Source: an uncultured Oscillospiraceae bacterium (lineage in GTDB: Bacteria; Bacillota; Clostridia; Oscillospirales; Acutalibacteraceae). Taken from it: a DNA stretch of 8,843 nt. The notes beneath the pieces are model-generated. The model was not told the DNA's origin and did no database searches. It saw nothing but the letters and a program-made list of their open reading frames with translations. Location: contig CABQCM010000032.1 in NCBI GenBank assembly GCA_902462665.1, positions 1 through 8,843 of the forward strand, read 5' to 3'. Positions within the stretch are counted from its first letter, which is position 1, and each line of letters begins with the position of its first letter. The translations under genes and the position numbers were made by a program. This document shows positions 1 through 4,654 of the stretch, in pieces.

Positions 1-246
1 GCCATTCCAAACCGTCATGCGGTATTTTTTGAGCAAATCGTAGTTTTCGTGCGTTCCATCCACAAACGCTACGGCATATTTACGGCTTCCCAGATAGTCG
101 AGCAGCTTCTTTTCCTTCGAGCTTCCATCCCATACAAAGCCAAAGTCGCCGCACACAATGAGGGTATCCCCCTTATCGAGCTTTTTCATTTGCCGGGTGT
201 AGAAGCGGCTCTCGTCGCCGTGCATGTCTCCGGTTACGTATACCAT
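1..246 (-). CDS. Calcineurin-like metallophosphoesterase, N-terminal part (runs off the left edge)
   Basis: The first 82 codons of a gene read leftwards; its 3' end lies outside the window. The ATG at 244-246 is preceded by TTTGGAGG, a good ribosome binding site. The protein shows the metallophosphoesterase signature in order: GDMHGD at residues 6-11 (D7 and H9 as metal ligands), CGDFG at 32-36 (D34) and DGTHEN at 63-68 (H66). This family hydrolyses phosphoesters with a two-metal centre in the cytoplasm; the substrate is unknown. One oddity is GTHE where the canonical block is GNHE, so the usual metal-bridging Asn is Thr. The gene diverges from the carboxypeptidase gene at 350. A possible minus-strand promoter is TTGAAA at 290-295 with TATCTT at 265-270 (19-base spacer), interleaved with the rightward promoter. 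Family assignment is confident; the biological role is unknown. Confidence 0.85.
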   Translation of the reverse strand, partial: MVYVTGDMHGDESRFYTRQMKKLDKGDTLIVCGDFGFVWDGSSKEKKLLDYLGSRKYAVAFVDGTHENYDLLKKYRMTVWNG

Positions 247-288
247 GCCGGGCCTCCAAAAATTAAGATAAAATTAAGCAACGCCCCC

Positions 289-317
289 TTTTCAAGCCGG
301 GGCGAAGCTGGTATACT
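289..317 (+). promoter_or_regulatory. Candidate sigma-A promoter for the carboxypeptidase gene
   Basis: TTTTCA (289-294) and TATACT (312-317) are separated by exactly 17 bases. Transcription would start near 324, just before the GAGG ribosome binding site at 337-340. A second TATACT at 324-329 has no good -35 partner. The -35 box overlaps, in opposite orientation, a TTGAAA that could serve the divergent metallophosphoesterase gene. Confidence 0.55.
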
Positions 318-349
318 TATGATTATACTATAACTTGAGGGATTTTACC

Positions 350-1726
350 ATGAAAAAATTGTTTCTGCTGTTTCTCAGCGCGCTGACCGCCGCCATGCTG
401 TTCGCTTCTCCTTCGCTGGCCTATACCCTGCCCGCGAGTACGGTGGTCCACGCCCGTTCGGCCTTGCTTTACAGCCTGGACACCGAAACCATCGTGTATG
501 AAAAGGACATTGACGAGACCATGTACCCCGCCTCTCTACAAAAAATGATGGTCGCTCTGCTGGTCATCGAGCGAGAGCCCAATCTAGACCGGACGCTCAC
601 CGTTTCCTCCAACGCCGTCAACGAGCTGCTGGGCACCGGCGCGGCCGTAGCCAATCTCAAGGCCGGTGAGGAAATGACGGTACGCGATCTGCTTTACTGC
701 CTGCTGCTGCCCTCGGCCTGCGACGCGGCCAACGTACTGGCTGAGACGTATGGCGGCAGCATCGCGGGATTCGTCGATCTGATGAACGAAAAAGCGGCCG
801 CTCTGGGGATGGAATCCACTCATTTCGCCAATGCCCACGGATTGCATCACGACGATCAACACACCACTGCAAGGGATATTCTGCAACTTGCCTTGGCCGT
901 CTCCCAGTCAGAAGAGCTGATGACCATTTGTTCCTCCACCCGCCACATTATCGAGCCAACCAACAAAAACGACCGGCGGGTGCTGGTCTCGACCGTTTGG
1001 CTGCAGGATAAAATGACCAACTATTACTACAAATACGCCAAGGGAATCAAAACCGGGTATACCGAAAGCGCCGGCCGTTGCGTAGTTTCCACAGCAGAAA
1101 AGGATGGGAGCCGTTATTTGTGCGTGGTCATGGGATGCGCGGAAAAGGACGAACAAGGCAACCGGGTACGGTACGAATTTGTTGACTCCAAGGCGCTGTA
1201 CGAATGGGCCTTTTCCGACCTGACGAAGGCGCGCCTGGTGGAACTGGATAAACCGGTCACCGAAATCCGGGTGGAGCTTTGCTCTCAAAAGGATTTCATG
1301 CAACTGGTGCCGGCCGAAACGCTGACCGCCATCGTCCCCAAAGAGGCGCAAAGCAGCGTGATTCTCGAGCCGGTGCTGAACAGCCAATCGGTGGAAGCCC
1401 CGATTAACAAGGGGGATGTGCTGGGCTACGCTGTGGTCAAATGCGCGGGCGAAGAGCTCGGCCAGGTTGATTTGGTGGCGGCAGGCTCTCTGGAGCGCAG
1501 CGAGCTTCTGGCATTTTGGAAGGGCTTCAAAAACGTGGTGACCTCTCCGTTGTTTTTGATCCTGGTTGCCGTGGTAATCCTCCTGATTGTGGGCTTTATT
1601 CTGTTGGTCATTATACAGAACCGTAACCGAAGGCGACCCCGCCAAGTGCGTTCTGCCCGTGAGAGGGAACTGCGCCCAGAATATCGTAACCCTCAGGACA
1701 ATCCGGATGACCGGCGACGCAGATAA
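350..1726 (+). CDS. D-alanyl-D-alanine carboxypeptidase (PBP5/DacF type, peptidase S11)
   Basis: A 458-residue low-molecular-weight penicillin-binding protein that removes the terminal D-Ala from peptidoglycan stem peptides outside the membrane. A signal peptide occupies residues 1-24 (likely cut after SLA). The catalytic SxxK is S62-L-Q-K65, the second motif is S122-A-C124, and the KTG motif is K234-T-G236 in GIKTG. A beta-rich C-terminal domain spans about 295-385, followed by a hydrophobic helix at about 400-422 and a very basic tail, so the enzyme is probably membrane-anchored. The second motif reads SAC rather than the canonical SxN. I chose the ATG at 350 because GAGG at 337-340 lies nine bases upstream and a signal peptide begins there; an in-frame TTG at 335 lacks both. 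The gene has its own promoter and ends at a strong hairpin. It is similar to Bacillus DacF, but this could be any clostridial paralogue. Confidence 0.93.
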   Translation: MKKLFLLFLSALTAAMLFASPSLAYTLPASTVVHARSALLYSLDTETIVYEKDIDETMYPASLQKMMVALLVIEREPNLDRTLTVSSNAVNELLGTGAAVANLKAGEEMTVRDLLYCLLLPSACDAANVLAETYGGSIAGFVDLMNEKAAALGMESTHFANAHGLHHDDQHTTARDILQLALAVSQSEELMTICSSTRHIIEPTNKNDRRVLVSTVWLQDKMTNYYYKYAKGIKTGYTESAGRCVVSTAEKDGSRYLCVVMGCAEKDEQGNRVRYEFVDSKALYEWAFSDLTKARLVELDKPVTEIRVELCSQKDFMQLVPAETLTAIVPKEAQSSVILEPVLNSQSVEAPINKGDVLGYAVVKCAGEELGQVDLVAAGSLERSELLAFWKGFKNVVTSPLFLILVAVVILLIVGFILLVIIQNRNRRRPRQVRSARERELRPEYRNPQDNPDDRRRR

Positions 1727-1770
1727 AACGGTGAAATGGTCGCGAGTTATGATATTGCTTGATCATACGA

Positions 1771-1810
1771 AAAAACCGGCTGGAAACCAAATGATTTCCA
1801 GCCGGTTTTT
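1771..1810. terminator. Bidirectional intrinsic terminator between convergent genes
   Basis: AAAAACCGGCTGGAAA (1771-1786) and its exact 16-base complement (1795-1810) flank an 8-base loop. The stem starts with an A-run and ends with a T-run, so it works on both strands. It serves the carboxypeptidase gene from the left and the membrane-protein gene (stop at 1822) from the right. Confidence 0.92.
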
Positions 1811-1821
1811 CACCGATTAAT

Positions 1822-2463
1822 TTACAGCGGGCTATCGTTCGACTCCTCCGAATTGGATTCCTGTACGGTTGCAGGCGCACCGGCCGGTGTTTCCTCCTCC
1901 CCGTCGGGCTGCAAAAAAGTCCGATACCGAGCATAGGCCTTCTCATTGTTCTTCCACTCGAACGGCGCAAATACGGCATACAACGCCACCAGCGGCAAGA
2001 TCGAAACGAGCAAATGAACCCAAGTGATTTCCATACGGCCAATCCATCCGCCGACAAACAGAACCAAAAAGATGGCGCAACCAATGAGCGCCCCTTTGGC
2101 GCAGGACATCATCCAATAGTTCAGCTTACCGCCCCGTCGGCTCTTTTCCCATCGTTTAATGGTGACCATATCGGCCTTGCCGTACCAAAAAGGAAAGCCG
2201 TTGACGATCGACTTGTCGTCCAGGTAGCAGTCGTACTCCCACGCGGCATCCGCGCTATCGCGTGAAATTACCAGCGCCAAACGATGCCCGTCGATTTCAA
2301 AAAAATGCACGCCTCCATTGTAGGGCAGCGTTTTCAGTTTCGTCTCAATCTGCTGCTCGTCCACAGCGACGTATGCGTCGCAGGGACGCTCCTCATGTTT
2401 GACTTGAATGCGGTGGCTCGACTCCCCAATCAAAACGTCAATGTAGCTGTCGGTCACTGACAT
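1822..2463 (-). CDS. Hypothetical membrane protein with two transmembrane helices
   Basis: A 213-residue protein I do not recognise. Residues 1-100 look like a beta-rich soluble domain, with alternating hydrophobic strands around YIDVLIG, VHFFEIDG and RLALVISRD. Residues 103-114 are very basic. Two hydrophobic helices follow at about 119-141 and 146-166. The tail (about 185-213) is acidic and low in complexity. There is no signal peptide, so the N-terminal domain and tail are probably cytoplasmic, joined by a hairpin of two helices. The ATG at 2461-2463 follows AAAGGAGG seven bases upstream. The gene has its own promoter (2581-2609), an untranslated leader of about 110 bases and a shared terminator, so it is a single-gene unit. 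No catalytic motif is visible, and the neighbours give no clue to its role. Confidence 0.85.
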   Translation of the reverse strand: MSVTDSYIDVLIGESSHRIQVKHEERPCDAYVAVDEQQIETKLKTLPYNGGVHFFEIDGHRLALVISRDSADAAWEYDCYLDDKSIVNGFPFWYGKADMVTIKRWEKSRRGGKLNYWMMSCAKGALIGCAIFLVLFVGGWIGRMEITWVHLLVSILPLVALYAVFAPFEWKNNEKAYARYRTFLQPDGEEETPAGAPATVQESNSEESNDSPL

Positions 2464-2580
2464 CGCAATTCCTCCTTTATTTCATGCGCGCACCGCTCGT
2501 CTTTCCTAATATGGACGGGCTGTTTGTTCTCAAATCACAGAACGCACAAACTAAATCAAGATGTCGGTTTCTTGACGATG

Positions 2581-2609
2581 ATTATACTACAGATTTGTGC
2601 AGTTTGCAA
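2581..2609 (-). promoter_or_regulatory. Sigma-A promoter of the membrane-protein gene
   Basis: Read on the minus strand: TTGCAA (2604-2609), a 17-base spacer, and a perfect TATAAT (2581-2586). Transcription would start near 2574, leaving about 110 bases before the ATG. An imperfect inverted repeat, GCACAAA (2544-2550) with TTTGTGC (2594-2600), brackets the -10 box and could be an operator. The rest of the 2464-2679 gap shows nothing else I can support. Confidence 0.75.
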
Positions 2610-2679
2610 CTTTTTCGGTTGATTTTTCCATTAGCGAATAGCACCAATTGACAAGGGGCACCACAGACCGGACGTCAGC

Positions 2680-3027
2680 TCACTCCTCCGCCATATCCTC
2701 CGCCGCACTATACAACGAGGGAAGATATTGCAGCACGCACATCAGATTATGGCGCGCACGTTTGAGAATGCGGCTGATATTGGATTTATTGCACCCCTGA
2801 AGCCGTGCGATCTGCGGTATTGTCAGCCCCTGATAATAGTACAGCAGAACTGCCTCGCGTTGAGCCGGGGTGAGCGCCTGGGCAACGGCGCGGCGAACCA
2901 TGCCCCGTTCCCGGGCCCGCTCCTCCTGGCATTGCTGTTCCCGGCGCCTTTCGCCGTCGGTGCGTCCCAGCATCCACTCTAGCCTTTCAAAAGAAACCGA
3001 CCGATTCATTTTTCTGCCTGTTTGCAA
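2680..3027 (-). CDS. Sigma-70 region 4-like DNA-binding protein
   Basis: A 115-residue protein. Its N-terminal half (about 25-47) is highly charged and probably helical. Residues 52-95 form a sigma region-4 helix-turn-helix: LTPAQREAVLLYYYQGLTIPQ leads into IARLQGCNKSNISRILKRARHNL, the typical arrangement of sigma-70 family and related regulators. No region 2 is visible, so it cannot be a complete sigma factor. It may act as a small transcription regulator or with a partner. I prefer the TTG start at 3025-3027 because CGGAGG sits nine bases upstream; the in-frame ATG at 3007-3009 has only a weak AGG. The gene lies 65 bases downstream of the 70-residue gene on the same strand, probably in one transcript. 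Similar pairs are common in clostridial mobile elements. No terminator is evident after the stop. Confidence 0.8.
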   Translation of the reverse strand: MQTGRKMNRSVSFERLEWMLGRTDGERRREQQCQEERARERGMVRRAVAQALTPAQREAVLLYYYQGLTIPQIARLQGCNKSNISRILKRARHNLMCVLQYLPSLYSAAEDMAEE

Positions 3028-3092
3028 TGCGTTTATCCTCCGCTCCGAAACTTTCTGTTAAATTTCTTAGCTGTCCAAATAAACAAGCCTTT

Positions 3093-3305
3093 CTACATCC
3101 GCTGCGGCTCCTCATAATAATGGATCAAATACTGTCCAATCATACGGCATTCTCTCGCCATCTCATACAAGCCTCGAATGCGGGCTTCCATTTGCCGCGA
3201 CGCTTCACCGCGCAGCTCCGGTAGCTTTTGTTTTAGCAAAGCTACCCTTTCCCGCAGCGTTACATCCTGTTCCAAATACTCCATCCCCAGTTCTTTCAAC
3301 GTCAT
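3093..3305 (-). CDS. Small helical protein paired with the sigma-like gene
   Basis: A 70-residue, highly charged protein that is probably entirely alpha-helical. Leucines and charged residues alternate through residues 3-45 in a heptad-like way (ELGMEYLEQDVTLRERVALL and the LPEL segment), suggesting a coiled coil. It ends in an aromatic stretch, YLIHYYEE. The ATG at 3303-3305 has a strong AAGGAGG a few bases upstream. It is the first gene of a probable two-gene unit with the sigma-like gene and diverges from the ImmR-type repressor. Short helical proteins of this kind commonly precede sigma-70-like genes in Firmicute accessory regions. The biochemical function is unknown; a partner or modulator of the sigma-like protein is only inference. 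Confidence 0.75.
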   Translation of the reverse strand: MTLKELGMEYLEQDVTLRERVALLKQKLPELRGEASRQMEARIRGLYEMARECRMIGQYLIHYYEEPQRM

Positions 3306-3323
3306 AGGTCTTCCTCCTTGTTA

Positions 3324-3336
3324 ACACAATTCGTGT
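3324..3336. promoter_or_regulatory. Candidate ImmR operator O1
   Basis: ACACAATTCGTGT, an imperfect palindrome with ACAC/GTGT arms. It lies just upstream of the ribosome binding site of the 70-residue gene and next to a -10-like TAAAAT (minus strand, 3338-3343) that has no good -35. It shares ACACAAT at the left end and GTGT at the right end with the site at 3572-3584 in front of the repressor gene. The two sites bracket the divergent intergenic space, as expected for a repressor controlling itself and the opposite operon. Confidence 0.5.
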
Positions 3337-3346
3337 GATTTTAACG

Positions 3347-3376
3347 CAAAAAGAAAAGCTCGCGCTAGCCTCGAGC
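3347..3376 (-). terminator. Weak terminator-like hairpin in the leader of the leftward operon
   Basis: On the minus strand, GCTCG and CGAGC (plus positions 3372-3376 and 3358-3362) form a 5-bp GC-rich stem with a 9-base loop, followed at once by TTTTCTTTTT. It lies between the promoter at 3404-3432 and the first gene, so it would attenuate that operon rather than end a gene. The stem is short, so efficiency is doubtful. Confidence 0.35.
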
Positions 3377-3403
3377 CACTGTGAACAAATTCCTCCTGTT
3401 TTT

Positions 3404-3432
3404 AGAATAGCATGCAAATCGTAAGATGACAA
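3404..3432 (-). promoter_or_regulatory. Promoter of the leftward 70-residue/sigma-like operon
   Basis: On the minus strand: TTGTCA (3427-3432), a 17-base spacer, and TATTCT (3404-3409). Transcription would start near 3397, giving a leader of about 90 bases that contains the terminator-like hairpin and operator O1. A perfect palindrome lies ten bases upstream of the -35 box. Confidence 0.55.
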
Positions 3433-3441
3433 CGGCAGCCC

Positions 3442-3460
3442 TAACCTTTCATCCAGGTTA
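3442..3460. repeat. Perfect inverted repeat upstream of the leftward promoter
   Basis: TAACCT (3442-3447), seven bases, then AGGTTA (3455-3460). The centre lies about 54 bases upstream of the predicted leftward start, a usual distance for an activator site. The sequence is unrelated to the ACAC/GTGT operators, so a different protein would bind it. The binding partner is unknown. Confidence 0.4.
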
Positions 3461-3526
3461 TGTGAAAAAACGTGTAGAAATTGCCCCAATGATGGGACAG
3501 AACTAAAACAAACGTTCTAATTTGGG

Positions 3527-3555
3527 TTGAATTTCCAGAAAAGTCATGCTATAAT
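3527..3555 (+). promoter_or_regulatory. Promoter of the repressor/peptidase operon
   Basis: TTGAAT (3527-3532), a 17-base spacer, and a perfect TATAAT (3550-3555), with the predicted start near 3562. The operator at 3572-3584 begins about ten bases downstream of the start, where a bound repressor would block transcription. Confidence 0.8.
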
Positions 3556-3571
3556 GATCCCCTACAAACAA

Positions 3572-3584
3572 ACACAATCTGTGT
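3572..3584. promoter_or_regulatory. Candidate ImmR operator O2
   Basis: ACACAATCTGTGT, a palindrome with perfect 5-base arms (ACACA/TGTGT) and a 3-base centre. It sits between the transcription start and the ribosome binding site of the repressor gene. Its near-match at 3324-3336 sits in the same position in front of the divergent operon. Autoregulation by the HTH protein encoded next to it is the simplest reading. Confidence 0.55.
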
Positions 3585-3600
3585 AATAGGATGGTGTTCC

Positions 3601-3984
3601 ATGATGTTTCAAGATAAGCTGCGCACCCTGCGAAGGCAGCATGCGCTTTCCCAACGGGAGCTAGGACAGGCTTTGGGCGTTTCGGCAAGTACCATCGGGA
3701 TGTACGAACAGGGCCGGCGGCAACCCGATCATCGTATGCTGATGAAAATTTGCAGCTATTTTCATGTCTCTGCCGACCTTCTTCTCGGGGAGGGCAACGA
3801 ACTGGAGGAGTCGGGCGACGTCATGGCGGAGATTGAGGAGCTGGGACGCAAGCTGATGTCGTCCGAGGCACTGATGTTCGAGGGCGCACCCGTGACCTCC
3901 GACGATATCCGTAAGCTAATTGACGCAATGCAGCTGAGCGCGCGTATTGTTTTGGGTCCCGGCAAGCATCATCAAGGAGGATGA
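3601..3984 (+). CDS. XRE-family repressor, ImmR type
   Basis: A 127-residue cytoplasmic DNA-binding protein. Residues 5-62 are a Cro/C1-type helix-turn-helix (KLRTLRRQHALSQRELGQAL, then VSASTIGMYEQGRRQPD), ending in the familiar YFHVSADLLLG. An acidic linker (66-85) leads to a short C-terminal segment with MFEGAPVTSDDIRKLIDAM (92-110). That segment resembles the C-terminus of ImmR-like repressors, whose partner ImmA cleaves them. The ATG at 3601 follows AGGA nine bases upstream; a second in-frame ATG is at 3604. The stop is six bases before the peptidase gene, whose AAGGAGG lies inside the end of this gene, so the two are probably translationally coupled. The gene sits behind a strong promoter with an operator just downstream of its start. 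The module type is clear; the actual target genes are inferred. Confidence 0.87.
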   Translation: MMFQDKLRTLRRQHALSQRELGQALGVSASTIGMYEQGRRQPDHRMLMKICSYFHVSADLLLGEGNELEESGDVMAEIEELGRKLMSSEALMFEGAPVTSDDIRKLIDAMQLSARIVLGPGKHHQGG

Positions 3985-3990
3985 GGCCCC

Positions 3991-4437
3991 ATGACGCACA
4001 TTCGCACCTTAGCCGATGGTCTGCGCCGTCAATACGGTACCCGCGATCCATTCGCATTATGTGAAAGATTGGGCATTGCCGTGTTGTTCACCGACTTGCC
4101 CCAGATCACCAAAGGCTTCTTCTTTGTGCTGCGCGATAAACCGATTATTAACCTCAACCAGTCCCTGGCTGAGGAGGAAAAAGCCGCGGTCTGCGCGCAC
4201 GAGCTGGGGCACGCCCTATTGCATCCCACCAGCAATTCTCCTTTTCTGGCTTCCAATACCAATTTGGTTTTGGGGCGTTTTGAACGGGAGGCCGACTATT
4301 TCAGCGCCTGCCTACTGCTCGATGATTTGGGGGAACCGCGCGGAGAATGCACCCTGCAGCAGCTTGCGTGCGAACACAATCTCCCTGTGCACGTCGTACA
4401 GCTTTGGGTGCAGATCAATAACGGCCTGGGATGGTGA
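3991..4437 (+). CDS. ImmA/IrrE-family zinc metallopeptidase (M78)
   Basis: A 148-residue cytoplasmic protease-like protein. The zinc motif HELGH is at residues 70-74 (H70, E71, H74). The downstream acidic helix with the third ligand is EREADYFSACLLL at 98-110. Upstream, GFFFVLRDKPIINLNQSL (42-59) matches the strand region that precedes the active helix in this family. A C-terminal winged-helix-like segment (about 120-147) is also typical. In ICEBs1 and related elements, ImmA cleaves ImmR to relieve repression. The pairing and six-base spacing with the repressor gene support the same role here. The usual proline after the LL of the third-ligand helix is replaced (LLLDDLG). No terminator follows clearly. 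The function is inferred from family and neighbourhood; the activating signal is unknown. Confidence 0.88.
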   Translation: MTHIRTLADGLRRQYGTRDPFALCERLGIAVLFTDLPQITKGFFFVLRDKPIINLNQSLAEEEKAAVCAHELGHALLHPTSNSPFLASNTNLVLGRFEREADYFSACLLLDDLGEPRGECTLQQLACEHNLPVHVVQLWVQINNGLGW

Positions 4438-4601
4438 TTCTGGATGAAATCGTTGAAAATGGTCAATCGAATACCAAAATTGGTTAATATTTAAATAGCC
4501 GCAGGAAATATTGCTCGGTATAATAGTATCAATTCGCAAAAGCATAGGCTGATTTCGACATAACGAAGTGAGATTTTGCAATGCCCTTTCCAGTTTTTAT
4601 T

Positions 4602-4610
4602 TGGTATAAT
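4602..4610 (+). promoter_or_regulatory. Extended -10 promoter of the dockerin-hydrolase gene
   Basis: TGGTATAAT at 4602-4610 is a perfect extended -10 (TGnTATAAT), with the start expected near 4617, about 38 bases before the ATG at 4655. No -35 lies at the right distance; TTGCAA at 4576-4581 is 23 bases away. Another TATAAT (4519-4524) in this gap lacks a TG and a -35. The rest of 4438-4648 is AT-rich with no supported gene. Confidence 0.5.
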
Positions 4611-4654
4611 TTATTAAATTTGTTTCGGAATCTACGATAGAAAGGAAAATGCCT

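Noticed and set aside
49..333. 94-codon plus-strand frame at the left edge
   Set aside because: Antisense to the metallophosphoesterase gene, and it runs through the carboxypeptidase promoter.
908..1645. 245-codon open frame on the minus strand
   Set aside because: It is antisense to the carboxypeptidase gene, has unlikely low-complexity composition rich in His, Gln and Arg, and has no supporting motif.
1611..2084. 157-codon minus-strand frame
   Set aside because: It crosses the bidirectional terminator and overlaps two better-supported genes in other frames.
3205..3489. 94-codon minus-strand frame across the divergent intergenic region
   Set aside because: It starts at a TTG without a ribosome binding site, spans both the leftward promoter and O1, and overlaps the better 70-residue gene in another frame.
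4016..4447. 143-codon open frame overlapping the ImmA-like gene
   Set aside because: A shifted frame; the HELGH-containing frame is the real gene.
4473..4484. ACCAA-AA-TTGGT inverted repeat as a terminator of the ImmA-like gene
   Set aside because: AT-rich stem with a two-base loop and no T-run; it cannot act as a standard terminator.
4446..4496. 16-codon frame after the ImmA-like gene
   Set aside because: No ribosome binding site, and a composition that looks random.
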